DNA from: UBA9659 sp965208605
Lineage (GTDB): Bacteria > Pseudomonadota > Gammaproteobacteria > Pseudomonadales > Azotimanducaceae
DNA length: 64,000 nucleotides
Assembly: GCA_965208605.1 (NCBI GenBank)
Contig: OZ242345.1
Coordinates: 1,550,001-1,614,000, forward strand
Direction of reading: 5' to 3'
The position numbers and the translations under genes are program-made. Below the pieces are notes generated by a model. That model saw only the letters and a program-made list of their open reading frames with translations, made no database searches and was not told the origin of the DNA. Below, one piece after another: positions 46,969 to 55,810 of this stretch (the first letter of the stretch is position 1; every line of letters begins with the position of its first letter).

Positions 46969-47081
46969 TGGAGCGGCTTGCCCCGCCATTCCCGCGGAAT
47001 TCAAAGGGGTATTGTGTCTTTGTAATAGTTGTACGATTTGATATATTAGCGAATGCTTTTCATCCTTGGATGGGGAATGTC

Positions 47082-47348
47082 ATGGCACCCACGCAAAAAG
47101 ACATCAAGCAACAAGAAATTCAGAAAAACTTTGATTTTTTCATGTCAGTCCTGCCGGAATACACCGAATCGCACGGCGGTCGATATGCGCTGTTGCGCCA
47201 CGAGAAGATCATTGACTTCTACGACACCGTCCGCGATGCCTATACAACGGGCGAGCGGAATTACGAGGATGGTTTGTTTTCTATTCAACAAGTGAACCCG
47301 CGACCCATTGATTTAGGGGCCTTCTCGCATGCCGTGCATCTGGGGTGA
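47082..47348 (+). CDS. Small conserved protein paired with an aspartic protease
   Basis: An 88-residue protein from ATG 47082, with GGGGA 6 bases upstream. It has an acidic helix (FDFFMSVLPEYTESHGGRY), an ALLRHEKIIDFYDTVRDAYTTG core and a C-terminal block FSIQQVNPRPIDLGAFSHA. It resembles the DUF5678-type small proteins that carry a GRYALxR...F(F/Y)DTxxDA pattern. The gene overlaps the protease gene by 20 bases, so the two are coupled. The function is unknown; the partner suggests a substrate, inhibitor or targeting subunit. Confidence 0.7.
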   Translation: MAPTQKDIKQQEIQKNFDFFMSVLPEYTESHGGRYALLRHEKIIDFYDTVRDAYTTGERNYEDGLFSIQQVNPRPIDLGAFSHAVHLG

Positions 47349-47775
47349 ACACAACAACTCCCAGATATTTCTGGATGTCGCGATAGTCCCGGTTACTTCT
47401 AATTCGCAGAGGGCGGAATTACCGCCGCGTTTCAGAGCACTGCTGGATACTGGTGCTCAATTAACATGCATCACCAGCGCAGTTGCTACAAAAATGGGTT
47501 TATCGTCGATCGGGATGATTCCTATCCAAGGTGCATCCGGGGTTCAAAGCCATAATAGTTACCTATTCCAAGTCGGTTTATTTCGGGACATCTTGGTCGC
47601 CGGAAATGATGAGAACTTAGTGTCGCAAAGAAAGCTGTCTACTTTGAACAAGGACATTACCGGTGCCGAATTTAATAGTATGGCTGGCGAATTTGATGTG
47701 CTTCTCGGCATGGATGTCATCTCAACCGGGTCACTTAAAGTAGAAGGCAACGGCACTTTCAGTTTTTCATTTTGA
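47329..47775 (+). CDS. Retropepsin-like aspartic protease
   Basis: A 148-residue protein with a retroviral-type active site, FRALLDTGAQLTCITSAVATK (DTGA with flanking hydrophobic residues), a later flap-like GASGVQSHNSYLF, and the hydrophobic-hydrophobic-G motif FDVLLGMDVISTG. One half-site means it must act as a dimer. It opens MPCIWGEHNNSQIFLDVAIVP. No signal peptide is seen, so the site is likely cytosolic. Bacterial single-domain retropepsins are known but mostly uncharacterised. Confidence 0.78.
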   Translation: MPCIWGEHNNSQIFLDVAIVPVTSNSQRAELPPRFRALLDTGAQLTCITSAVATKMGLSSIGMIPIQGASGVQSHNSYLFQVGLFRDILVAGNDENLVSQRKLSTLNKDITGAEFNSMAGEFDVLLGMDVISTGSLKVEGNGTFSFSF

Positions 47776-47874
47776 CCCGTCTGGATGGTTGGCGTTGCGC
47801 GTGACGGAGGTGGGGAGCAAGTTGTCAGCGACTAGGTTAGGATAGCAGCCTGATGACGACACCGTGGAAGGATG

Positions 47875-48891
47875 ATGGCAAAGCTGATTTATACCCCCGA
47901 AGAAATAGAAGCGGAACACGACTACGCCACTCCGCATATTGAGTGTGGATTGGCACTACATGGCGGTTTTGACGACCAGGGGCGATACATTTCCCCCCGG
48001 ACAAAGCACCGCTGGGAGGCAGTCAAGGCATGGCGGCAAGCCCTTGTACAGCGCCACCAGCCCCTGGTTGAAGCGACCACCGAATTGCTGACCGAAGAAA
48101 ACTTCCCCAGTGTGCCGCAGCAAATTCATCTCTTGAAACACGGTATTGAGCAATCCTTCTGGGACTCGCTCAGTATCACTGGATTGATTGAAGCCCGAGG
48201 CAGGGCGCTCGCGGACGTCGTCGCACCAGACTTCCAAAAGATCATCCAGGAAGACCTGCGCGAGACCGCCCTGGGGCACATGTCAAAAGGACTGCTACGG
48301 GCGCATGGCTGGGATGAAGGCGGCCTGCCCGGCTCGGGCATAGGAGGGCATGATGTGCTCTGGTATGCCGCCAGAGACTTGCTCTTCGGAAAGGACAAGT
48401 ATCCCATCCCTGAGGCACCAACAAGCATAGGTCGGGAAAAGAATGAGCAGGAAATGCTACAGCTACCACCAGAATACGAGATGCTCATTGCCTTCCTAAT
48501 GAACTTGTTGATGATTGAAGTACGCGCCGAGCGAGCATTTGATTTTTACGAAAAAGTAATACGTTCAGAAGAAGTATTTTTGGATAGACGCAAAGAGGCA
48601 GCAACCGCAGTGACCCTGGTTAATCGGATTCGTCAAGATGAGACGGTGCATGTCGCTTGGCTGCAGGTGGCAATTTCAGAGTTTAGAAGCTTCACTATCA
48701 AGTCCCTGGACGGGGGCACAGTGTCCGGTGCGGAAATTCTTGATCCCTTATGGGAGAAGATGGTCCACTGGCATGCGGTGGAGATTCATACCACCACCAG
48801 ACCCGCTAGTATTGAAGCCTTGAAGCAGCAGATGCTGGCGGCTGAAAATGGCCCTCAGCTCTACGAGCAATTTGAATCTCTAGCCGCCTGA
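47875..48891 (+). CDS. Ferritin-like (putative di-iron) protein paired with a luciferase-like oxygenase
   Basis: A ~338-residue, all-helical protein I cannot name with certainty. Acidic/His motifs spaced as in ferritin-like di-iron enzymes are seen: IEQSFWDSLSITGLIEARG, EDLRETALGHMSKG, LMIEVRAERAF and RQDETVHVAWLQ. The helix spacing suggests a four-helix metal site. Two adjacent ATGs (47872, 47875) follow GGAAGG; the second is better spaced. A luciferase-like flavin monooxygenase gene begins 63 bases on, which suggests joint oxidation of one substrate. The metal site is inference. Confidence 0.6.
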   Translation: MAKLIYTPEEIEAEHDYATPHIECGLALHGGFDDQGRYISPRTKHRWEAVKAWRQALVQRHQPLVEATTELLTEENFPSVPQQIHLLKHGIEQSFWDSLSITGLIEARGRALADVVAPDFQKIIQEDLRETALGHMSKGLLRAHGWDEGGLPGSGIGGHDVLWYAARDLLFGKDKYPIPEAPTSIGREKNEQEMLQLPPEYEMLIAFLMNLLMIEVRAERAFDFYEKVIRSEEVFLDRRKEAATAVTLVNRIRQDETVHVAWLQVAISEFRSFTIKSLDGGTVSGAEILDPLWEKMVHWHAVEIHTTTRPASIEALKQQMLAAENGPQLYEQFESLAA

Positions 48892-48912
48892 GTGGACCAA
48901 AAGCGCCACCTC

Positions 48913-48952
48913 CCTGGTGAATAGAAAGACCTAGGTGAATAGCAGGACCTAT
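48913..48952 (+). repeat. 17-18 bp tandem duplication before the luciferase-like gene
   Basis: CCTGGTGAATAGAAAGA and CCTAGGTGAATAGCAGGA, then CCTATAA. It provides the AGGA ribosome-site region for ATG 48955. Confidence 0.75.
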
Positions 48953-48954
48953 AA

Positions 48955-50214
48955 ATGAAATTCGGCATCTTCTATGAACACCAACTCCCCAGGCCCTGGC
49001 ACGAGGGCACCGAGTTGAAGTTATTTCAGGATGCGCTTGACCAGGTAGAACTGGCAGATAATCTAGGTATTGATTATGCCTGGGCGGTAGAACATCACTT
49101 TCTGGAAGAATATTCCCATTCTTCCGCGCCGGAAATATTCTTAGCAGCCGCTTCCCAGAGGACAAAAAATATCCGCTTGGGGCATGGCATTCGGCAAGTC
49201 ATTACCCACTACAATCACCCTGCTCGCACCGCAGAATGTATCGCCACTCTGGATCTTGTGTCCAATGGCAGGGTGGACTTCGGCACCGGCGAATCCTCGG
49301 CAATCCTGGAGCTAGGTGGCTTCAATATTCCGGTTGACAGCAAGCGCGCCCAATACCTGGAAGCCACAGAACAAATTTGCAACATGCTGGCCATGGCGCC
49401 CTATCCCGGATTCCAGGGTAAATACTTTGATATGCCGTGTCGCAATATCGTCCCCAAACCGGTGCAGAAACCCCACCCGCCCTTGTGGGTAGCATGTTCC
49501 AACAGGGAAACAATCAAGCTGGCGGCGCAACTTGGCATGGGTGCCCTGACCTTTGCTTTTGTTGACCCCCTGGAGGCGAAGCACTGGGTTGATGAGTATT
49601 ACAAGATCATCAAGAGCGATGCTTGTGTCCCGATAGGGCATAGTGTGAACGCCAATATATGCATGGTTACGAGCTTTTCCCTACACCATGATCGCGGCGA
49701 GGCAATTAGTCGTGGGCTTGAGGGGTTTGAATTTTTTGGTTATGCGCTGGGTTCTCTCTATGTGTTTGGCGAGCATCAACCGGGACGTACTAATCTGTTT
49801 GAAGCATTCCGCAGCCAACGCAACAAGCAATTAACGGCAGCACCCATCAACCATCTGCAAGCCTTGCCCGCAGAGCGAGGGGGTATAGGTACGCCAGACG
49901 ATATGCGCGCCCACCTGAAAAAATTTGAAGATGTGGCTGTGGATCAGGTCACCTTTATTCAGCAAGCAGGGATGAACAAGCATGAACATATTTGTGAATC
50001 CTTGGAATTATTTGCCACCGAAGTCATGCCGGAATTCAAAGCGCGCGAGGCGGCAAGAGAAGCAAAAAAAGCAGAAGAACTCGCGCCATACATAGAAGCC
50101 GCGCTTGCCCGCAAGCAATCTATGAAAGCACTGCAAGACGATGAAATCCCGCGTTTCACCTCCCTGGGGCGCAGTGTTGCGGAAACCTCCAAACAAGCGA
50201 AAGCATCCTCTTAG
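48955..50214 (+). CDS. Luciferase-like flavin-dependent monooxygenase (LLM class)
   Basis: A 419-residue TIM-barrel oxygenase. It opens MKFGIFYEHQLPRPW; AWAVEHHFLEEYSHSSAPEIFL, RIRLGHGI-like NIRLGHGIRQV, HPARTAECIATLDLVSNGR and DFGTGE are family marks for FMN (or F420) binding. The C-terminal ~60 residues are a charged helix (FKAREAAREAKKAEEL) beyond the barrel. It is preceded by the ferritin-like gene and likely forms an operon with it. Substrate unknown. Confidence 0.85.
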   Translation: MKFGIFYEHQLPRPWHEGTELKLFQDALDQVELADNLGIDYAWAVEHHFLEEYSHSSAPEIFLAAASQRTKNIRLGHGIRQVITHYNHPARTAECIATLDLVSNGRVDFGTGESSAILELGGFNIPVDSKRAQYLEATEQICNMLAMAPYPGFQGKYFDMPCRNIVPKPVQKPHPPLWVACSNRETIKLAAQLGMGALTFAFVDPLEAKHWVDEYYKIIKSDACVPIGHSVNANICMVTSFSLHHDRGEAISRGLEGFEFFGYALGSLYVFGEHQPGRTNLFEAFRSQRNKQLTAAPINHLQALPAERGGIGTPDDMRAHLKKFEDVAVDQVTFIQQAGMNKHEHICESLELFATEVMPEFKAREAAREAKKAEELAPYIEAALARKQSMKALQDDEIPRFTSLGRSVAETSKQAKASS

Positions 50215-50717
50215 GCACGGGGGCGCAGTAATTGAAAGACTCCGAGTGCCACTAGCCCAGTAAAACCGATAAGCGTCCACCCGGGGATACTCAGCCCAAG
50301 AAAAGTCCAGAGGACCTCAGCACAACTACCATCCCCCGCAAGCACCATCCGCAACACCTCAGTCAGTGGAAATACATCCAGCATATATTCAAGCCCCACA
50401 CCGCAGGCAGGCACCTGGTCGGCTGGTAGGTGTTGTAACCATAGTTGCCGCGCGGCTAGCCCAGCACCCGCACCCGCGGTCATCACCGTCAGCCCCGCAT
50501 AGACTTTTAACCCTGCTGCTGGGGGGTTATGCCAGGCGGCAATGCCCGCGAGGATGAGGGTCGCGAGCAGCAGCACCCGTTGCATAATGCACATGGGACA
50601 AGGCTCCAGCCGCAGCTGATGCTCCATGTAGAGGGCGACCGCCAACAAGCAAGCACAACCGACCGCAATCAATACATTGATATTTCGTGGGGTCTTGATT
50701 AGGGAAAACATCTGCAC
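50211..50717 (-). CDS. dsbB: Disulfide bond formation protein DsbB
   Basis: A 168-residue inner-membrane protein with four membrane segments. The first redox pair is LEPCPMCIMQR; the second lies in the periplasmic loop (PACGVGLEYML ... GDGSCAEVLW). It reoxidises DsbA using quinone. The gene ends within 4 bases of the luciferase-like stop (convergent). Starts at M1 or M3 are both possible. Confidence 0.94.
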   Translation of the reverse strand: MQMFSLIKTPRNINVLIAVGCACLLAVALYMEHQLRLEPCPMCIMQRVLLLATLILAGIAAWHNPPAAGLKVYAGLTVMTAGAGAGLAARQLWLQHLPADQVPACGVGLEYMLDVFPLTEVLRMVLAGDGSCAEVLWTFLGLSIPGWTLIGFTGLVALGVFQLLRPRA

Positions 50718-50784
50718 CTCCCGTTTCTTTTTTGCGTTCTTGTGTCCCTGAGCGTCAGGGCTGTCGTTAGTCGTGTGTATGTGT

Positions 50785-51372
50785 TCACTGATTCCTAGTC
50801 AACCAGTCATGGCAAAAGGCACTCAGCTCAGGATAAAACGCTACAAAATCAGTCTCTAGATGCTCACGATGGCAAAGAAACTGAGCAAAGGCCCTGTCTA
50901 AGGGATTGGCTCTGCTCAGTCTGCCTGCCAGATAGAGCAATGACCGCTCAACAAAAGCTTCAGACCCGTAATCGGCGAGCGCGTTCATTTTATACATCCA
51001 GTTGAGTCTTTGACTCGCTGGCTCAGGCAGGATGGCATGGTAGCTGTGTAGCGTTGCGAGGGTCTGCTGCGAGAACTGCACCAGCTCCACATCATAGTAA
51101 TGCTGCCAGCGACGGGCGAGCAGATGATCGTAGATGATGTCCGTCATGATGCCCCCGTAGCGATAGAAGCCAGGCGCAAATCGCCGATGGCTGCGCTTGA
51201 CCAGGGGATGGCTATCCGCATAGGCGTCAGTGGCACGGTGTAACTTCATGCCCCGCTCAATACCGCTAGCGTAGCTTCCTTTGAGGCGCCCCTTAACAAA
51301 GTCGCCGAGGAAGACCCCAATCAAAGTATCAGGTTGACCATCCGTTATCGCCAGGTGTGCAAGATAATTCAT
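50785..51372 (-). CDS. acpH: Acyl carrier protein phosphodiesterase (AcpH/DUF479)
   Basis: A 195-residue HD-like hydrolase that removes the phosphopantetheine arm from acyl carrier protein. MNYLAHLAI, GVFLGDFVKGRL, HRATDAYADSHP and GGIMTDIIYDHLLAR are typical. The start is 3 bases after the gshA stop, so both share a transcript. Confidence 0.9.
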   Translation of the reverse strand: MNYLAHLAITDGQPDTLIGVFLGDFVKGRLKGSYASGIERGMKLHRATDAYADSHPLVKRSHRRFAPGFYRYGGIMTDIIYDHLLARRWQHYYDVELVQFSQQTLATLHSYHAILPEPASQRLNWMYKMNALADYGSEAFVERSLLYLAGRLSRANPLDRAFAQFLCHREHLETDFVAFYPELSAFCHDWLTRNQ

Positions 51373-51375
51373 GCC

Positions 51376-52980
51376 TCATCTCAAGAGTTGCTGATAGCTG
51401 TCTTGCAGTGCTGCCAGGTAGTCATCAAATGGCGGTGCCGCCAAGGCATCATGCAGGGCCTGGGCTCGTTGCGATTCCACTGCGACCTGCCGGTAATAGT
51501 CGGCCTCTGGGGCGGCAAGCGGCGGCGCCAAAAACGCCTCCCTATGCGCGCGCGTCTGTTGCATGGCAAATTCAATGAAAGACAGCTTCGCCGTCTCGGG
51601 GCCACTCAAGAGATCATTCAACATTAACCCGCTGGGCGTTAGCTCAGGCCGATGCAGTTTTTGACACTGCTCGTCAAGGCTTTTCATAAAGCTACCGTCA
51701 ACCTCAGGTCCCAAAAGCTCATCTAACCGCGCGGCTATGGGCTTGATACCCGCTAAGACGGCATCCCCCCAAGCCACCAGGCTACGCGCTTCACCCGCGA
51801 CGTATAGATTGAGCTCAGGGTTCCGCCCCTCCCGGGCAGTGGCCGCTAGATTAGTCTGCGCCTCTTTGCAGAGTAGCTCGTCATGCGAAGGACTATCGGT
51901 GAACAAGCACCAGGTCAGGAAGCTATCCAAAAATCTAATTTCAGATTCATCAATGCCCAGGGGTAGATAAGGATTGACATCTAGCAGCCTGACTTCAATG
52001 TATTCAACACCTTCAGTAGCGAGACAATGCAGAAAGTTCTGCCCCTTCTGCACCACCCGCTTGGCACGTACTGTGGAATAAAACTCTGCCTCTGATTGGA
52101 GGATGCAGGTGTTGACCTGCCGATACTCGCCATCAACCAGAGTACCAACCCGGCGATAGTCTGCATGCTCAGCGCAGATGGCTTGGGCGAGACTTTCCAC
52201 ATAAGAGTCAAGGTCGTTAAAGCAGATATTCAAGTGGTTTGTCTGGAGGTCGCTTTGATAGCCCAGATTGCTACTGCGCAAAGAGGTGGCGAAGGGCAAG
52301 TAGGATGTTGTTTCATCAAGGGGTTGCAACTGATAATCCTTACCCTGCAGAAAGGAATTACCCAAGGCAGGGGAAGCACCAAAAAGATAAATCAGTAGCC
52401 AACTGTAACGTCGGAGATTACGCATCAAGTCAAAGTAACGTCGGGTACGAAATGCCGGCAAAGATTCAGCGGAGGCTTCTTCCGCCTTGAGCCAGAGCCA
52501 GAACTCATCCGGGAATGAAAAGTTATAATGCACGGCGCAGATGGTTTGCATGGCTCGACCATATCGCCAACCCAAGCCGTTTCTGTAGGTGGTCTTTAAC
52601 TTCCCGAGATTAGACTCGCCAAAATAGGCAAGCGAAAAAGCAGCATCATTACCTTCCTGAGGCGGGATACACGGCATGCTCGCTGACCAGAGCAGTTCGT
52701 CTTGTTGCTCTGAATAGATATAGCGATGGATGGAACGCAACTGATTGATGACAGCTTCCGCCGAGTTATGTACGGCGGTGATCAACTCGGGTTGCGCTTC
52801 TGAAAAGTCTGTCGTTATAAAAGGATGAGTCAGCTTGCTACCGAGGAAGGCAGGATGCGGACTGGTTGCCAGGCTGCCGCTTGCCGTCACGCGTAGCGTC
52901 TCGCGCTCAATCCCCCGATTAAATCTCAGCACTTCGGGGCGGTGGAGTGAGTTGAGACGATGCATGAGCTGATCCGACAT
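51376..52980 (-). CDS. gshA: Glutamate-cysteine ligase (GshA, gammaproteobacterial type)
   Basis: A 534-residue ATP-dependent ligase, first enzyme of glutathione synthesis. It begins RFNRGIERETLRV and has THPFITTDFSEAQPELIT, ASMPCIPP and VEYIEVRLLDVNPYLPLGI. The length matches the family (~520). Gamma-glutamylcysteine made here could also feed ergothioneine synthesis, depending on EgtB preference. Confidence 0.95.
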   Translation of the reverse strand: MSDQLMHRLNSLHRPEVLRFNRGIERETLRVTASGSLATSPHPAFLGSKLTHPFITTDFSEAQPELITAVHNSAEAVINQLRSIHRYIYSEQQDELLWSASMPCIPPQEGNDAAFSLAYFGESNLGKLKTTYRNGLGWRYGRAMQTICAVHYNFSFPDEFWLWLKAEEASAESLPAFRTRRYFDLMRNLRRYSWLLIYLFGASPALGNSFLQGKDYQLQPLDETTSYLPFATSLRSSNLGYQSDLQTNHLNICFNDLDSYVESLAQAICAEHADYRRVGTLVDGEYRQVNTCILQSEAEFYSTVRAKRVVQKGQNFLHCLATEGVEYIEVRLLDVNPYLPLGIDESEIRFLDSFLTWCLFTDSPSHDELLCKEAQTNLAATAREGRNPELNLYVAGEARSLVAWGDAVLAGIKPIAARLDELLGPEVDGSFMKSLDEQCQKLHRPELTPSGLMLNDLLSGPETAKLSFIEFAMQQTRAHREAFLAPPLAAPEADYYRQVAVESQRAQALHDALAAPPFDDYLAALQDSYQQLLR

Positions 52981-53319
52981 AGTGGTTACCGGGCGAGGCA
53001 GTTTTTATAACACTTTTTAGTGTTTAAGAAGCAGTGCAGTGGCAATACCGACTTCCTGCTAGCTCCGGCCAATAGCAGAAGCAAGGTGACAATAGTGATA
53101 AGCATAGTGATAAGCATAGTGATAAAAATGGCGGGAGACCGCATCTGAAAAATAGGTTATGAAGTAATGATAGAAAACGACGAGGATGAAAAATAAAGGC
53201 AACTTAGTGCACAAAGAACTATTTGCACAAAGAGCTATGAAAAGAAGTTTTTCTCGGACAAAACACATGGGGTATTTTACAAACCGGATAGATACTCGCC
53301 CCAATTGACAATAGCCTAC
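52981..53319. repeat. Gene-free gap with two tandem repeats
   Basis: A 12-bp repeat (TAGTGATAAGCA, 2.75 copies) at 53093-53125 and a 16-bp duplication (GCACAAAGAACTATTT / GCACAAAGAGCTATGA) at 53209-53240. The second resembles the AACAAAGAACTATTT array at 23.2 kb. No convincing gene is present. Confidence 0.7.
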
Positions 53320-53871
53320 TCAGGCTTCTCTCGAGCCTAGCCGATGCGCTTGGATATCAAAGAGATGCGCACACCACCGTTGCACGGGATTTACTTTAAC
53401 CTGTCGCTCCCATGAGTAGCCCATAGCCCGTAGCAACTCGTTATAGCAGAGGGTATCTAGCACTTGTAATACCGGCGGTTCAGTGGTTTCAATCTCTAGA
53501 GACTGGTCAGTTACATGGGTGATTAACTTTTCACTCAGGTCGCCTCGACTTGCCTCCAGTTGCCGTTCCAGCGCAATGAATTTCCGCATTAGTTCAGCAT
53601 AGTCTGCTGCTTTTTCTGAGAACCTAAACAATAAGTCTGCCGCCGAGGCGAGTGTAACCAATACTGCGGGTAACAGCTTTATCCATAAGGGCAAAGTTGT
53701 CGCTATCTCGGCACCAAAGGCAACCACTGTGACGGAACTGAAAATCAAGGCGAAGAACATCACCAATGTATGGCAATTCCGGAAAAAGTTTTGCCGTCTA
53801 GCGTGATAGCGCACCGAGCGACGCACATTGAACAGTAACTTGTCAAATTCTTGTTCTTGCGAGGTATCCAT
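53320..53871 (-). CDS. Two-TM SLATT-like membrane protein
   Basis: A 183-residue protein from ATG 53871 (MDTSQEQEFDKLL); the frame continues to 53910 without a better start. An N-terminal basic helix (NVRRSVRYHARRQNFFR) is followed by two membrane segments (LVMFFALIFSSVTVVAFGA; LLPAVLVTLASAADLLFRF) and a cytoplasmic helical tail (KAADYAELMRKFIALERQL). This layout is that of SLATT domains, proposed membrane effectors in nucleotide-signalled defence. No sensor or cyclase gene lies next to it, so a stand-alone role is also possible. Confidence 0.6.
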   Translation of the reverse strand: MDTSQEQEFDKLLFNVRRSVRYHARRQNFFRNCHTLVMFFALIFSSVTVVAFGAEIATTLPLWIKLLPAVLVTLASAADLLFRFSEKAADYAELMRKFIALERQLEASRGDLSEKLITHVTDQSLEIETTEPPVLQVLDTLCYNELLRAMGYSWERQVKVNPVQRWCAHLFDIQAHRLGSREA

Positions 53872-53910
53872 GCTAACTAGCCTACTCCTATTTTTTATCT
53901 TTATCACCAT

Positions 53911-54236
53911 CTGGCTTACTATCTGGCGCAGGGTGCGTTGGTCTGACCATTGTGGGTGATGGTTTTTTGGGATTGGTTATAAATTTTAAGGATTATTTTT
54001 GGATTTCCGAACAGGTTGTGATGGTTTCTTTTTGTCGTCCATTATTTACCTTCTTCTGCGCTATGCTCAATTTCCCCATCGTGAATCTAACGCATAAGAT
54101 AAAAAATATATCAGGTGACAAGAGTTGTGATTTGCAGATGGAACCCTGCCAATCAAGCTAACACGAGCAGACCTTGCGGGGCAATGAGTTAAGTGACCTG
54201 AGTTAAGTGGAATGTGGTTGCATTTATTGGCAGTAG
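53911..54236. other. Gene-free region before tRNA-Ser
   Basis: No frame with recognisable sequence. On the minus strand a tiny Pro/Lys/Asp-rich frame (MVRPTHPAPDSKPDGDKDKK) ends at about 53895, just upstream of the SLATT-like gene, but it has no supporting ribosome site. Confidence 0.5.
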
Positions 54237-54324
54237 TGGCGGTGAGGGAGGGATTCGAACCCTCGAAGCCTTTCGACTTACACACTTTCCAGGCGTGCTC
54301 CTTCAGCCACTCGGACACCTCACC
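54237..54324 (-). tRNA. tRNA-Ser (GGA anticodon)
   Basis: An 88-nt class II tRNA. Acceptor stem GGTGAGG pairs with CCTCACC; the anticodon loop reads CTGGAAA with anticodon GGA; a long variable arm follows (GTCGAAAGGCTTC region); the T arm is GGGTTCGAATCCC. The 3' CCA appears to be encoded (TGGC at 54237-54240 on the plus strand). No integrase lies nearby. Confidence 0.95.
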
Positions 54325-54506
54325 GATGACGGGCGGAGACTGTACACACAAAGCCAGATACTGACAATCATCATCATCTGCTGCCTGCTCAGAGCGATGC
54401 CCAATGCCTGGTGGGTTCCTAGGCCGTCAAATAGGTGCAACGATAGGATATAAGCCTGGATATAAAAGCAACCAGCAATACCAGACTGAGCTCAGTCTGG
54501 GTTAAT

Positions 54507-55058
54507 ATGCCACTTTCGCATGCAAGACCCTATATCTTGAACCATAAAAAAACCAGCAGGATTGAAATTACGAAGCAGGCGCATAAATTTTCCATCGCGC
54601 ACTTCACTATCTTTTCTGAAACCGAACGGGAAGACCTGCATGGGCATAACTTCCAAGTGGAATGTCAGCTGAGCGCGCCCGTGGGTGCTGACGGTTTGAT
54701 TTTTGACTATGGCATTATCAAAGCTTCCCTCCATAAGGTGTGTCACGAACTTGATGGACATCTTGTATTGCCTGAAAAATCACCGCATCTCAAAATTAAA
54801 AAAGAAGATGAATATCTGGTTGCCATTTTTAACAAGGAGCGGTTGCCATTCCTTTATAGGGATGTGATTACCCTGCCTATTGCCAACACGACTGTGGAAG
54901 AATTTTCCCACTATTTTCTGGACCGTTTTCTAAAAGATGTTATTCAAAACCCAGGACTACACAGCCGGGATATTTTGGAGATGTCGGTGATTGTTTCCTC
55001 ATCGCCAGGGCAGAAGGGTATAGCGAGCTGGACAAAAGATGAGGGGTCGGCATTTTGA
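54507..55058 (+). CDS. 6-pyruvoyl-tetrahydropterin synthase / QueD family enzyme
   Basis: A ~180-residue T-fold enzyme. Zinc ligands are His32 (FSIAHFTIF), His45 and His47 (DLHGHNFQVE). The catalytic cysteine usually found a few residues before HGH is absent: the segment reads SETEREDLHGHN, with glutamates instead, as in Glu-type PTPS variants. DGLIFDYGIIK matches the family's second block. The stop overlaps the SDR start by 4 bases. With the SDR it could make a tetrahydro- or monapterin-type cofactor rather than the queuosine precursor; this is inference. Confidence 0.8.
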   Translation: MPLSHARPYILNHKKTSRIEITKQAHKFSIAHFTIFSETEREDLHGHNFQVECQLSAPVGADGLIFDYGIIKASLHKVCHELDGHLVLPEKSPHLKIKKEDEYLVAIFNKERLPFLYRDVITLPIANTTVEEFSHYFLDRFLKDVIQNPGLHSRDILEMSVIVSSSPGQKGIASWTKDEGSAF

Positions 55059-55753
55059 AAACCGTCATCATCACTGGCGCCAGCAGGGGTATTGGTCAGG
55101 CTAGTGCGGAAACTTTCCGCCGGGCAGGCGATCGGGTGATCAACATATCACGTAGCGCATCCCACCTGAGCGGTGTGGAAAATTACTCAATTGATCTCAG
55201 CGAGAAGCAGGCCGAAGCGGCGGTGAGGCAATTTGTTGATACGGAAATTGAGCCCGGAGTCATCATACTGGTGCACAATGCTGCTCGGCTCAGCAGTGAT
55301 TCCATCAAGGAAGTTGACCTTGATAGATTCAGGGCAGACCTGGCGCTCAATGTCATAGCACCGCAACTGCTCAACAAGGCATTGTTACCCCAGATGACGG
55401 CCGGCTCCGCAATCATCTATATCGGTTCAACGCTGGCGACAAAAGCCGTGCCCGGTGCCTATACTTATGTCGTCACCAAACACGCTCTGGTCGGTATGAT
55501 GCGTGCCACCTGTCAGGATCTGGTGGGCACTGGCATACATACTGCTTGTATTTGCCCTGGGTTTACCGATACAGAAATGTTGCGTAGCCGTGTCGCCGAC
55601 AACTCAGCAGCACTTGAAAGCATCAAAGAGGCATCAACATTCGGACGGCTTATTACCCCACAGGAAATTGCCGACACTATTTATTTTGCGGCACAGAATC
55701 CGGTGCTCAATGGTGCCATCATTCACGCCAATCTGGGGCAGGTTGAAAATTAG
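55055..55753 (+). CDS. Short-chain dehydrogenase/reductase, possibly sepiapterin-reductase-like
   Basis: A 232-residue Rossmann enzyme. The cofactor loop is ITGASRGIGQASAE; NAA in VHNAARLS; catalytic Ser in IYIGSTLAT; YxxxK in YTYVVTKHALVG; CPGFTDTEM follows. Overlap by ATGA with the PTPS-like gene implies a common pathway, so reduction of a pterin side chain is the leading idea. The substrate cannot be proved from sequence. Confidence 0.8.
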   Translation: MKTVIITGASRGIGQASAETFRRAGDRVINISRSASHLSGVENYSIDLSEKQAEAAVRQFVDTEIEPGVIILVHNAARLSSDSIKEVDLDRFRADLALNVIAPQLLNKALLPQMTAGSAIIYIGSTLATKAVPGAYTYVVTKHALVGMMRATCQDLVGTGIHTACICPGFTDTEMLRSRVADNSAALESIKEASTFGRLITPQEIADTIYFAAQNPVLNGAIIHANLGQVEN

Positions 55754-55810
55754 TGTCACTCGATAAGAGCTAACAAAAAATTAAACAAAGGCTAAACCAC
55801 TGGAGATGTC

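Noticed and set aside
53059..53304. Minus-strand 81-residue frame upstream of gshA.
   Set aside because: Aromatic, repetitive translation (YHYAYHYAYHY) coming from the 12-bp repeat, no ribosome site, no recognisable domain.
54237..54324. tRNA-Ser as the attachment site of a prophage or island.
   Set aside because: No integrase or repeated tRNA 3' end is seen nearby; the SLATT-like gene alone is not enough.
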